Source: Davidsoniella eucalypti (taxonomy: Eukaryota; Ascomycota; Sordariomycetes; Microascales; Ceratocystidaceae). Taken from it: a stretch of DNA of 64,000 nucleotides. The translations under genes and the position numbers were made by a program. Shown here piece after piece: positions 13,198-24,334 of this stretch (within the stretch, counting starts at the first letter, position 1; each line of letters starts with the position of its first letter). The notes under the pieces are model-generated. The model had not been told where the DNA came from, ran no database searches, and saw only the letters and a list, made by a program, of their open reading frames with translations. Where the stretch lies: assembly GCA_004009845.1 (NCBI GenBank), contig RMBW01000105.1, positions 1-64,000 of the forward strand, in the 5' to 3' direction.

Positions 13198-13748
13198 ATG
13201 AAGTTCTCCGCTGCTCTCGTCACCGTCGCCGCCACCGGCGCCGCCGCCTCCGCCGTCTCGGCCCAGACTGGCGCCCCTGCCGTGACTGCTGTCCACAACG
13301 GCTCCTACGTTACCGAGGTCGTGACTGCCTACACTACCTACTGCCCTGAGGCCACCGTCCTCACCTACGGCTCGCAGGTCTTCAACATCACCAAGGCCAC
13401 CACCCTGGTCATCACCGACTGCCCTTGCACCGTCAGCAAGCCCGTCTACACCACGGCGAAGGTTGAATGCTCCACCTGGTATGCTTTTCCACCCCTGATG
13501 CCCATTTTTGACATGACCCGTGATATATATAACTAACACAACAATGCAGCACTGGTGTTGCCAACTCTACCGTCCCCTTGGCCACTGGTCACGCCTCCAC
13601 TGCCTCTGCCTCTGCCACCGGTACCACCTACCAGCCCACCGGCTCTTACACCCCTACTCCTTCCACCGTCACTGCTGGCGCTGGCAAGGCTATGGTTGTC
13701 TCCGGTGCCGGTCTGGCCGGTCTCCTGGCTGTCGCCCTCGCTCTGTAA
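13198..13748 (+). CDS. Small secreted, probably GPI-anchored cell-wall protein
   Basis: Two exons, 13198-13478 and 13550-13748, joined across a 71-bp intron (donor GTATGC, branch-like CTAAC, acceptor GCAG) give a 159-residue protein. Residues 1-22 form a classical signal peptide ending SAVSAQ. The mature part has a four-Cys region (TTYCPEA, TDCPCTV and the Cys spanning the intron, VECSTWCTG) and an N-glycosylation site (FNIT). A Ser/Thr/Pro-rich stretch follows, then a hydrophobic C-terminus (SGAGLAGLLAVALAL), as needed for GPI-anchor addition. The fold resembles the small wall proteins common in Sordariomycetes, some of which are clock- or stress-regulated; I do not assign a specific name. 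Codon choice is strongly C-ending, unlike the repeats around it, which suggests high expression. Likely role: structural or surface protein of the hyphal wall. Confidence 0.85.
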
Positions 13749-14699
13749 ATCGCCAATCCCGAATTTCCAGATCTGATTCTCCATGTGCTACTAGGCTGGA
13801 TGCCATGAAGAAACTCGACCGGTTGCAACTGGATAGCCATATAATACGCATCAATCATAGTATGTGATCCTAACGACAATAATGGCTTCGGAACACCATC
13901 TTTTTTGCCCTTATGTTTTCACATTGGCAAAAGAGTCTTGGTATTTTGCATGCTGCATTGTTTTTTTGGCCTATCATTGTTGCACCGTCTGGTTTCTTCG
14001 TGGCCCTGTTATTGTAACGTTGGTAGTTTGGTCTACTTGGATCTGGGGCCAATTTGTGTGTGTGGAAGGGATTGTTTTCCTTGGGCTGATTTTACAACAA
14101 TGCGAGTTGGTCATTGGCAAAAGCAGGACCGCTCGGATTCTTAATAGACTTCGTTAAATGTGCGTTATTTGGAAACTTTGATATTTTGGGTACAACAAGA
14201 CCAAATCACTCTTACTGTTTGTTTCTTGTTTTGGGGTTCTTGATGTGTTCGGATCATATGTTATTTGGAATCAACGCCTAATGAACCATAATGATGGATA
14301 TTCGGTTAGCATTTGAATGCTACTATTAGCTAGCTAGTATAGAATATTAACTACATCCTTTACCTCTTATATTTACCGTTTCTACCATGTACAATAATAG
14401 GAGGCGATGTCGTGATATGTAATGAAGATCTTATAAGATATATAAATGCCTAGCTGGGTTGCCTGCTTAAGTATTGTGTATGAAAACGTGTTTAGCAATA
14501 TAAAAAAAAAAGAACAAAGAACCTGATCGTTGAAGAGAATGTCATAATGGGACGTGTGAAAGGGCACTCAAACAGGCCGAAAAAGGACTCGCACTGTATG
14601 ACAGGCGATAATATTTAGTTATTTCTATATTTTTTCTTTTGTATAGTAGATATGAAAATGCGTAGCTTTCTCATGATCTTGTAAGATCTACCCAAAATC
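13749..14699. other. 3' flank and AT-rich intergenic DNA
   Basis: Presumed 3' UTR of the wall-protein gene followed by AT-rich sequence. Short frames at 13864-14157 lack any family signature. Nothing else recognised. Confidence 0.5.
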
Positions 14700-14707
14700 T
14701 CTAGTAT

Positions 14708-14815
14708 GTCGAGCGGAGGTATACAGGCACAACTTTAAATATCTGTCCGGTAACCAATCCGGCGTCGTTATGATCTTAGTGATTTAGGTAGACGTTAAAT
14801 ATAATCAAATCAAAT
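14708..14815 (+). mobile_element. LINE 3' terminus (truncated insertion)
   Basis: About 110 bases match the reverse complement of 2031-2110: the GAGCGGAGG start, TTTAAATATCTGTCCGGTAAC, the GGCGTCGT block and the terminal TTTAGGTAGACGTTA with the ATAATCAAATCAAAT tail. No coding part is attached on the 5' side, as expected for a severely 5'-truncated LINE insertion. Confidence 0.75.
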
Positions 14816-17689
14816 CTTGTGTTCCTTCGTGATAGCGTCCAACTTTGATATAGAGTTGCAAAGTTGGGGCACTCACTGCTTATCGAGCTCGTCACCGTAG
14901 ACTAACTAATCCAAGAATGCAATACTCGCTCATCCAGTGCCGGTGGGGTTTTGGTCTTTGTCTTGGTATCAGAGACAGAAGCATACATGGGCTTGAACAT
15001 GCTGCAAAAAGCTCTATAACCATCACCAATCTTTTGATGACTTCTCCCCCGGCAACGCTAGTTGGTGGCTTTGATGAGGCTAATATTTGATTCTGACTCG
15101 CCCTCGGGAATGTCTGCAAAGTCGAGTTGCTATTCTGGCCTGGATAGAAGCTTTCCCACGCAGCCAGACTTGTCTCTAGGCTAGTTCTCTCGTTTTCGAG
15201 ATATAATAACCTGTCAGGGCCCAAGTGCTGTTTCGATTTTTCTAATTTAGCATCTATACGTTGGCTGATTTGAATGTGATGTAACAGCATACCATGATTT
15301 GCTCGACGATGGTGGATATGGAAAGAGATATATGGTGGGCTAGCCACAGGACAAGTAGCCTTACTAAAGGCCACAAGACACTATATGGCGCAAAGTCTGG
15401 GTGGTAATGGTGACGAAGATGCCCTCCGATGTTGATTCGGCCAATCTTTCAAGCCGGATTCAAGCAAGGCATTCTCCATATCTCTCATGATCCAAATGTG
15501 AACCTAAGTGAGTTACCCCAGCAATATGCCGGAAATGCCCAGAGCACTAGGAGATGTCATGCCGAAGCGGAAATCGAAACGCGAAAACGGATAATAACAT
15601 ACGCAGTCCAAAAGCACCCGATTGCTCTGTCAGGATACAAGGATCAGTATTCATATGTCACCATAGTATATCCTGGCTTTTGACTTACTTTACTGTCTTT
15701 GGCTCGCTAGTACAGTAACTTTGACCAAGAAGCCAACAGCACCACAAACACGAAAACGCTGTCTGTATCAGAAATCAGAGCAGACAAACCCTCCCGTAAG
15801 AAGGCGTAGAGGAAAGTTTCCCTCTAAGCATAGCACAGTCCTTAATTTTAAGGATCCGATGCTCTTCTTTGGAAAACCCAAAAGGGGAGTCAAGATTAGC
15901 CATCAAATGTGGTCCAAACTCTTATGCAACACCTTTCAGTCAGCTATTCAGCTTCTCCTAAAGGCACAATTTATAGTTAGAGAACACCGCTGCATAAAGT
16001 TACCAAATGCTAGGCTCAAGGGGGGGGGAAAGGTTCAGGCCTTTGTTGTTGGCCATGGTTAAAGGGGAGGGAGAGTAGGACTGTCTAACCCGAGAAAGCT
16101 GAATCACCGAAGGAAAGGCATGTTAAAACCGGAAGGCTGCTGGGAAGAGCAGGTCATCTGTCGATAGTCTGGAGAGAATATTTAGAACGGGAATAAACCA
16201 AGAGAGGAGCACACCAGTATTTAAAGACTGGAGGGACATAATGAACGTGATAGTCCAAAAAATTCCATCGGAATCTAAGAGGTAGCTACATCAGACCAAA
16301 AAGGCAGGTGGGTAAGATAGAGAGTTACACAAACAATTAGACAATTAGACAATCAGGCTAGCAGCTAACCCAAAACAGATTGTTTGGCTTTGCTTGCTAT
16401 AAAAACCTTAGGTTGGTGTTAGCTATATTTGTTAATGGTGTTGTACGCATTTTGTGTGTACAATCATTTATCACCCTACAGTCTTATAATCATGAAAGTC
16501 CTTACTTTAGCTTGTTCAGACATGTAACAGAGAGTGCTTTTCGATTGCTAACTATACGCTATACTATGATGCATGTTTGCCTGAAAGTTGTCAAAGTAGA
16601 TACAGTGATCACATCTGCCTTGCTGTACACGGGAATTCCAAGGGCTTTTGCTGATTTGTCACTTGATACCAGACATGTCGCGTTATGGCCATTTTCATGG
16701 GGGACTCCATGGCATAGCCATAATAGCAGAAACTCCTGTTCTTCCGCTCTATCAAGATTGACTGAAGACTCCTGTAACCCGATTTTGGTGTCATGGCGAA
16801 GACTATCCTTTTTGGTCTGCTTTGCGTGGATTCTTATATGGCCTCCATCGTCTTTCTTCATGACAATTGGAAGGACAAAACTTATCAGGACCAGAGCGTT
16901 TCGAACCAGACTTGCTGGACAAACTTTCGCTTGCATGGCCACTTTGAAGGGGGGGGTTTCCATCCGTTTCTCTTCTTGAGTGTTTGGTCATCAGATGAGA
17001 TAGTGAATACCGGATCAGATTGTGGTAGAACCTGGGCTATGTCTCTACTCTTGTTTTGCCTTTTGGTTCCTATGGCTAGGGTTAGGGTTGCCTGGCTTGC
17101 TTGCTATTGGCTTGCCATGCTGTAACAGCTTCATTAAGCGCGCAGTCAGCGATTGGCTGGGACGAACCCAAGCGCCTTGTCCCACGACAAACCAGGAGCG
17201 CCAATCAGTCAAAGTGTTGTGTACTTGTGAATTCTCTCCATCTTTTGTGAAATCTGACAGTAGCGGCTAACAGAAAGAACTAAACGAACAAAAGAAATCG
17301 GCTGAAAGAAAAGCCGGGCCTGGATTCCGGCTTCTTTGTTCTCGGGTTTGGTCTCTTTGGATCTAGATCGACAGGCTGCCAGGCCCTGTCATTGATTATA
17401 TCGGCTGAGGAATAAGAAACCTGTATTCCTGGTCCTGTCTAACTATATAGGTGCGTATAGTTTGAATATTGATTGCTAGTACCACCGCGACGGAAGCCAG
17501 GCGCTGGTACGACGCACGGGATTTCTTCAGCTTGCTCGTATTACTAACAGTACAGTCGACTTGCAACAATATGGCACGGCTGAAAAAGAAGACAATGAAC
17601 CTTGAATAGACTGGGTTGATTGATAGGGCTTCAGGACTCGGGAAGAAGCCACAATGAATAGCCGTTTTTTATCGAGCAAGGCTTTGTGG
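14816..17689. other. Intergenic region with unrecognised frames and a small kinase-family scrap
   Basis: A 160-codon minus-strand frame at 14892-15374 contains a hydrophilic helix-like stretch (RIDAKLEKSKQHLGPDR) but no recognised domain. Plus-strand frames at 15429-15683 and 15721-16062 (the latter basic, KFPSKHSTVLNF) are also unrecognised and may be relics. Bases ~15719-15758 repeat a minus-strand piece of the nuclease-like/kinase-like family also seen at ~1440-1480. Overlapping frames at 16380-17125 look like noise. I support no functional gene here. Confidence 0.4.
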
Positions 17690-18249
17690 ACTCTTGTATA
17701 TAACTTGAGACCACGGCCTCTGAGGAGAATCTGGTGTTTCTTTTGATTCTTTCTTTTGGCTCGTCTGTTTCTCTTTATCGTGGTCTTTTTTGTTTCATAG
17801 CGTCAAGAGGATACACTCGGGATTTCCTTTGTTTTTGATTCTTCATTCTTTGTCTTGATTTCTTGTTCCTCTTTATTGCACTCTCTTTTGTTTCGTTCTT
17901 CTAATATATTACATCTTCAAAGGCTCTTGAATAATACAACAAAAGCTACACCTGGTCTTCGCCGCCACCAAGCTGCTGTGATTCTACTTTTAGCACGTTC
18001 TTTGAAGCCTCGGTTTTCTTTTTCAGCTTCCTTTTAGTGCTGGCCGCTCTTTGTGTTGTCTTTCCTTTACTCATATCTCGTTATCAAAAAGCCGGACTCT
18101 CCCATTCTTTCTAGACTGTTTCTCTATTTTCTGGTCTCACGCATTGTCCTTTTTTTTTCGTTGACAGGACCTCGAACGACTATCAATTTGCTTGCCTTTT
18201 TTTATTTTTATTTTTATTTTATCCATTCGTCTTCTACAGCCGTCTTCAG
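17690..18249 (+). promoter_or_regulatory. Long pyrimidine-rich promoter/leader of the mucin-like gene
   Basis: From about 17690 to the ATG at 18250 the plus strand is dominated by C/T tracts, typical of the transcribed leader region of filamentous fungal genes. The long leader could contain a 5' UTR intron, but no boundary can be fixed without transcripts. Confidence 0.4.
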
Positions 18250-20268
18250 ATGGTTTCTGCCCGCTCTCTCTTCACGGCGGCTCTGCTTGCTTCTTCTGCA
18301 ATTGCCGGCCCGCTGCCTCGCCCTGGCTAGTAAGTACCTGTAGTATGGCTGTTTCACATAAACATAGACTTGCTAACCATGGCACCACTATCTAGTGCGA
18401 TCGAACACCGAGACCGTGTTTCCATCTTCAAGAGATTCGCTAATTCTACCGAGTCTGTCGTCTCGCCGGCTGTAGCTCAACCGCCAACTGCGACTTCGAC
18501 CTCGAGACTGATCTTCTCCGAGAACTTCGCCAGCTTCTTCAACGATGGCACGCCTAGCCCTGTTATCGTGACCCTGGCTGCCACTTCTTCCAATGCCGTG
18601 CACTCGGATTCGGCAACTTCGTCTCCTGGCTTTGTAGAAGTAACTGTTTTGCCCGATGAGCCTCTGCCATCCACTTCGACTTCACCGGTAACTTCTTCGT
18701 CTGCCGCAGTGTCAGAGCCGGCAACAACGGCTGGTTCTACTGCTATTACTACTGGATCGACATTGTCAACTGTTATTGCTCCTTCTTCCCTTTCCTCTCC
18801 CGCTTCTTCGCTTGCTTCTTCGACTGGCATCCCGCCAACTCCCTCTTCTCTTCCAGCGTCCTCTAGCTTCAAGTATTCGGCCATACCAACAAACTCGACT
18901 ACCTTCTATGCCGTTCCACTGCCAACGCCAACCTATGGATCTTTGGTTTCGACATATTCTTTGACGTCAGTCCCAGCGTCTCAAGTCACTTCTTCTACGG
19001 GATCCAACAGCACTTCCTCGCTGATCTCGGCGACATCTTCAACGGCTGCTACCACAACAAATGCTTCTTCGATCGGGACTACCACCGGTACAACTTCGGC
19101 TGCTGTGTCTGTGCCAACTTATGGAGCTGGAAACTCAACATCAGCAGTCGCAAGTTTCCCTATGTCTACCTACCCTGATACCACTAGCACACCGCCGAGT
19201 ACATCGTCTTCGGCTGTAGTGGAAACCCCTTCGTCTACTCTAGTGGAATCTCCTGCTACATCATCGTCAATCTTCGCGACTTCTACATCGGTGGCCGCTT
19301 CGATTCCGGTAGCAACAGCTTCTTCTGTGATAGTTTCATCTTCACTCGTTTCTTCACCATCGTCTTCTTCTGTGGCGGCCTCGTCTTTGGTTACTTCTTC
19401 TCTCATTGTCTCAGCCTCGCCTTCACCGACCACGACAGTCCATAGCACCGTCATAACCATCACGGTTCCTATCGGTGCTACGATTACGATCCCCGGGGCC
19501 TCTTCTACACCGCCTGCTGTGTCTTCTGCAACCTCCAGCACCACAGTCAGCTCCCCTCAAGGCATTCAAAGTTCTCAAAGTTACCAAGACGTGCCTACTG
19601 CTATAACCTCAGCCGCACCGACAACCGGCACCATTTCACCGACCGTGTACGCCTCGAACCTTGCGCGCGCCAAGAACTACAACACGCTTTTCGCCGAGCT
19701 GACCTCCGATTCTGCCTGTACCGGTAGTTCCGTGGCATGCATCACTGGTTCTATCGCACGCTGTGATAGCACCTCTGGCAAGTATTCGCTGACAGCCTGT
19801 GGCTCTGGAACTAGCTGCTACGTCCTACCGTTGAACACTACCGATGGCGTGCAAATGGACTGTTACTCAGCGGCATATGCAGAGCCTATCTTGGGCTCTT
19901 CGGCTGGCGGAGGTGGCTCTGGTTCGTCGACATCGACGGCTGCTAGCTTGCCTGTGGCAACAACCACTGCTATTGTTGATACAGAAGGCGAGTATGAAAC
20001 CGTAACGGTGACGCCTACTAGCACGTACATGGTTACTGTAGCGCCGACTTCTCCTTCTACTACTGGAGGGATATCCGAGGCCGAGTACGAAACCGTCACT
20101 GTAACGCCTACAAGCACCAGATATGTCACCAAAACCGAGTCAGCCAACGTTGCTTCAGCACAGGATTATGCGGCTGCTTCAGAAGCCAAGGTCACACCGG
20201 CACCTCAAGCTGGCCATACTGTGACCGAAGATACGCTTGTTTGGATCACGTCCACTATCATTGTTTAA
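18250..20268 (+). CDS. Secreted Ser/Thr-rich mucin-like protein with CBM19-type chitin-binding domain
   Basis: Exons 18250-18329 and 18396-20268, joined across a 66-bp intron (GTAAGT donor, CTATCTAG acceptor), give about 650 residues. The short first exon encodes a signal peptide (MVSARSLFTAALLASSAIAG), so the ATG at 18250 rather than a later one is chosen. Residues ~45-450 are almost entirely Ser, Thr, Ala, Val and Pro, as in heavily O-mannosylated wall mucins. Residues ~453-515 resemble carbohydrate-binding module family 19 (NYNTLFAELTSDSACT, VACITGSIARCD, LTACGSGTSCYVLP, MDC), with six Cys. The C-terminal part repeats EYETVTVTPTST twice. No catalytic domain is visible, so it is more likely a wall protein or adhesin binding chitin than a chitinase. 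No clear GPI-anchor tail is seen. Confidence 0.85.
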
Positions 20269-20448
20269 GTTTTGCTGTTTGTTCAAGTTCTATAATCTCA
20301 AGGGTCATCTTCATTGCTTTTCTTTTGTTCAATTATTCACTCATCATGTTTCAATGTTTATCTTAATAATGACTAGGTCACCTCTGTATGAATTCCTATC
20401 GAAATATATACCAAAATATTACTCCTTTTATTTGTTTATTACTTTTTT

Positions 20449-20760
20449 ACGTCTACCTACTGTTATTTCGCAGCAATAACGACGGCATGTCACGGACGTG
20501 AGCAAAACTGGCTGATGCCATCTTCCAGCTAACTCCCGGGCGGTCAGCGATTGCAGGTGCACGTAGCTTCAAACATCTCTTGTGACTTTTTAGGGTACGG
20601 CTTCGGGGCCAAGAGAGCTCTCTATCCAGCGCAGCCCGACGGCGGGCCTGTGGCGTTCCAGGGTTGGTCACCTGGTGTTTTTGGGCGCGGCAAAAGCTTG
20701 AGCTATCTAGCCCGAAAGGCCACCGGCTGTCGGCACGGTGGACTACACATGTCTTCACCG
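20449..20760 (-). repeat. GC-rich repeat-like block ending in the LINE terminal core (SINE-like candidate)
   Basis: Read on the minus strand, a GC-rich ~300-bp block ends in AGTAGGTAGACGTAAAAAAG at 20442-20460. It thus shares the TAGGTAGACGT core of the LINE 3' ends elsewhere in the window. Composition differs sharply from the AT-rich 3' flank of the mucin gene next to it. A non-autonomous element borrowing a LINE tail is one explanation. I found no convincing pol III A and B boxes, so this remains a hypothesis. Confidence 0.4.
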
Positions 20761-21162
20761 TATAGAGACGGAATCAGGGCGAGAGAATCTACATACAGAA
20801 CAAAGAGTAACGGAGAACGGTTTGCTGTTAATAACTATGTAAACAGAACAAAAACAAAGGGAGGGAAAGAATCGAGTGGTTAATGGGTCGCAAGTATGGG
20901 GAAAGAGATGAAAGAGAAACCTTAGGAAACAGAACAGAGGAGAAGATAGGTATTTATGTTTGTGAAGTACTGAAAGGCCTTATAAGAGATACAGCAGAGC
21001 AGGATAAAACAGAGCAAGGTAAAGCAGCACATTAATGAATCAAACAAAATGAGCAACACATGCTTATGGACCTTTGTGAAACCTTATGAAGGGTCCTGGC
21101 ATAATCCCTAGCCTTGACACAATATTATTATTTCATGACATCAACTCACAACCTCCAACACA
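20761..21162. other. Intergenic, purine-rich; no gene seen
   Basis: Purine-rich plus strand (many AGAAC and AGAG blocks) without a supportable frame. Confidence 0.5.
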
Positions 21163-22709
21163 AGTGTATTGGTAAATATAAAGTAGCAAGCTATTTAGTA
21201 GTCAACTCCAAGCCAAACTCGAGATGCAAAATGCTGTAGGTCTGGGATATCGAGGACTATGTCGGTCTCACTAGGACCAGCATCTCTCAAGAAGAGTAGC
21301 TTGAACTTCAACAACAATGCGCCGCTAGTTACATTGTATGATGTAGGATCACTATCCGCACCTCTAGTGATAGAGATGGTTTGCTGGAGTGCTGGCTCCA
21401 TGTGGCTTGAAGCTCTGGTTGCAGTAGCACCAGTCCGGGGTTGGCTCACTTCCTCTTCCCACCTTTCTATGAGAATGGTCTGAGACTGGCGGTCAAACTT
21501 TGAAAGAAGAACAATTTTGATCTGGTGACTTGACTTGTCAAACCACCACCTCATCTTTCTTCTGAGCTGGCTCAGCGACTGGGAATAGCCAGCTTCAATC
21601 ATGAGAGTAGGCCATCTTTGGCCTTGTAGCATTGGACCACCACTTGAATCCCCCTCTCCGCTATCACCACCAGTGCTATCACCACCAGTACCATCTTCTA
21701 TAGGAAATGTTGCAGCAGCCCATGGCGTCCAATAATCACCCAAGCCTGTCAATATCATTCTCATTGAGATTTCATAAAAGAGACTCGCATGGCATGCCTC
21801 ATGTACACGAGTTGGAATTGATATGAATAGTGACTTGGGCTCTGCACGGTAATGGAACCGCCAATGCCTGCCACGAGCATCTCTGGCCTTCTCAATTGCA
21901 CTGAATTGATTAGGCGAAACATCTACAAGAAAATAGGATTAGTAAAGAGAGTTGCAAATAAAGTCAAACAAGGTATCTCACCTTCAACAATCAGAAAATC
22001 CCCAGTAATGCTGTCAAGTTCATTGAATAAGTCGCGGGTGGATCGGAATTTGACAGTCGGGTCTGTGATGATCTTCGGGATGGACAAATTTGAAGTTTTC
22101 GGCGATATGGAGACAGACGTAGCAGGAGTTGATAGCGATGCTGGTTTTGGTGATTCGTGTGACATATATAGTGCCATGATGGCGAGCGATGGCGATGAAA
22201 GTCTATGGCCTTGGGTATAATAGTGTTTGGTAGTGTTTGTAGAAGTGTAGGAAGAAAGTTGAAAGGTGCTAGCAATTTTGTGACTTTTATATCAAATTAT
22301 TATGTCATCATTACAGACAATCTCACGTGATTGATATGAAGAGTTCATCGGCAACAAATAAATAAACTAATAAATAAACAAACAAACTCATAAATAAATA
22401 AACAAACTAATAAATAAATAAACAAGAACGGACTTGGCGATAGACGCATATTTGCTTGTACTGTAGCCTTTGCAATTCGTGATGGCATATTGTTAACGGT
22501 AGTTTCTAAATTCGTCATGTTTTGATAGTGTAACCAGGACTGCGCCTTGAGCATCCTGCGTAGCTGTAGGAAAGAATTGTCGGAAACAAAATTTTCAATT
22601 AGCATATACCATTTCAACACAGAGATTCAATCAAGTGGCTTGTATTCATTACTAGTTTGATCATTTGGCCCCACTGGGTTCATAACATGAACTAGCTTTA
22701 CTTTTAGTA
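21163..22709. repeat. Tandem duplication, unit 1
   Basis: Unit 1 runs from GTGTATTGGTAAATA to the GAACTAGCTTTACTTTTAGT boundary and matches unit 2 (22786-24250) in order and orientation, covering the gene, its promoter and upstream DNA. Unit 1 has a longer (AAATAAATAAAC)n-like tract at ~22358-22425 than unit 2. Confidence 0.9.
21195..22177 (-). CDS. Fungal family with EAGYS/LRRKMRWWF signature, tandem copy 1 (possible nuclease-fold protein)
   Basis: Exon 1 22177-21982 and exon 2 21922-21195, spliced across a 59-bp intron (GTGAGA donor, TTGTAG acceptor), give about 307 residues. A start at 22165 (MSHESPKP) is equally possible. The joined product reads smoothly across the junction (FLIVEDVSPNQFSAIEKARDA). 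The core WPTLMIEAGYSQSLSQLRR, MRWWFDKSSHQIKIVLLSKFD and the later SGALLLKFKLLFLRD are recurrent in a family found widely in ascomycetes. Its E-x-G-x-S followed by an Arg/Trp-rich helix and beta strand recalls restriction-endonuclease-like folds, but that is inference. An acidic Gly/Asp/Ser linker (DGTGGDSTGGDSGEGD) precedes the core. Function unknown. Confidence 0.8.
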
Positions 22710-22785
22710 TGCCCGCATTCGGGATATACACGCTTAGTTAGGCAGGCTATGGCAACAAGTGTGAGAGTATACGAATCATAAACCT

Positions 22786-24250
22786 GTGTATTGGTAAATA
22801 CAAAGTAGGAAGCTATTTAGTTGTCAACTTCAAACCAGACATCATGTGCAAACATCTGTAGACGTGGGATATCAAGAACTATATCTGTCTCATTGGGACC
22901 AGCATCTCTCAAGAAGAGTAGCTTGAACTTCAACAACAATGCGCCGCTAGTTACATTGTATGATGTAGGATCACTATCCGCACCTCTAGTGATAGAGATG
23001 GTTTGCTGGAGTGCTGGCTCCATGTAGCTTGAAGCTCTGGTTGCAGTAGCACCAGGCCGGGGTTGGCTCACTTCCTCTTCCCACTTTTCTATGACAATGG
23101 TCTGAGACTGAGGGTCAAACTTTGAAAGAAGAACAATTTTGATCTGGTGACTTGACTTGTCAAACCACCACCTCATCTTTCTTCTGAGCTGGCTCAGCGA
23201 CTGGGAATAGCCAGCTTCAATCATGAGAGTAGGCCATCTTTGGCCTTGTAGCTTTGGACCACCACTTGAATCCCCCTCTCCGCTATCACCACCAGTACCA
23301 TCTTCTATAGGAAATGTCGCACCAGCCGTTACCCTCCAGCTATTGTACAAGCCTACAGATTCTATTTTGATGACGATTAGAGTATAGAGACTAACATGGC
23401 ATGCCTCATGTACAATAGTTGGTACTGATATGAATAGTGTCTTGGGCTCTGCACGGTAATGGAACCGCCAATGCCTGCCACGAGCATCTCTAGCCTTCTC
23501 AATTGCACTGAATTGATTAGGCGAAACATCTACAAGAAAATAGGATTAGTAAAGAGAGTTGCAAATAAAGTCAAACAAGGTATCTCGCCTTCAACAATTA
23601 GAAAATCCCCAGTAATGCTGTCAAGCTCATTGAATAAGTCGAGGATGGATGTGAATCTGATGGCCAGGTCTGTGTTGATCTTCGGGATGGACAAATTTGA
23701 AGTTTTCGGCGATATGGACATAGACGTAGCAGAAGTTGATGGTTTTGGTAATTCGTGTGACATATCAGGTGCCATGGTGAGCGGTGGTGATGAAATTCAT
23801 AGTGTTTGGTAGTGTTTGTAGAAGTGTAAGAAAGTTAAAAGGTGCTAGCAATGTTTACTTTGTGACCTTGAGATATATTTATTACGTCATCATTACAGAC
23901 AATCTTACATGATTACTATGAAGAGTTCATCGTCAACAAATAAACAAACTAATAAATAAACAAGAACGGACTTCGAGATAGACGCATCCATATTTGCTTG
24001 TACTGTAGCCTTTGCAATTCGTGATGGCATATTGTTAACGGTAGTTTCTAAATTCGTCATGTTTTGATAGTGTAACTAGGACTTCGCCTTGAGCATCTTG
24101 CGTAGCTGTAGGAAAGAATTGTCGGAAACAAAAATTTCAATTAACATATGCCATTTTAACATAGAGATTCAATCAAGTGGCTTGTATTCATTACTAGTTT
24201 GATCATTTAGCCCCACTAGGTTCATAACATGAACTAGCTTTACTTTTAGT
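22786..24250. repeat. Tandem duplication, unit 2
   Basis: Second unit of the direct duplication described for 21163-22709, separated from it by about 75 bp. The duplicated segment includes the promoter up to the ACTAGCTTTACTTTTAGT boundary. Confidence 0.9.
22817..23775 (-). CDS. Fungal family with EAGYS/LRRKMRWWF signature, tandem copy 2 (GC-AG intron)
   Basis: Exon 1 23775-23589 and exon 2 23529-22817 give about 299 residues; the start could also be the second Met (MSHELPKP). The intron sits at the same place and phase as in copy 1, but its donor is GCGAGA instead of GTGAGA, making it a GC-AG intron if spliced. The core (WPTLMIEAGYSQSLSQLRR, MRWWFDKSS) is nearly identical to copy 1. Two patches differ strongly: residues just before the acidic linker (IKIESVGLYNSWRVTAG against MRMILTGLGDYWTPWAA) and the C-terminus (IPRLQMFAHDVWFEVDN). 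The linker is five residues shorter. The frame is intact, suggesting it is retained. Function unknown. Confidence 0.75.
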
Positions 24251-24334
24251 GCTCAACATCACAAGCTGGATGTACGTTGGGCTATTTGTTCAACTCTTTT
24301 TGGACTTTGTACTGCATAGCTAATATATAGATAT

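Noticed and set aside
17070..17090. CTAGGGTTAGGGTTG, telomere-like
   Set aside because: Only about two TTAGGG units; far too short for a telomere or a meaningful interstitial array.
19170..19544. Minus-strand acidic frame (EEDDGEETSEDE-like) inside the mucin gene
   Set aside because: It is the complement of Ser/Thr repeats; signal peptide, splicing and Cys domain all support the plus strand.
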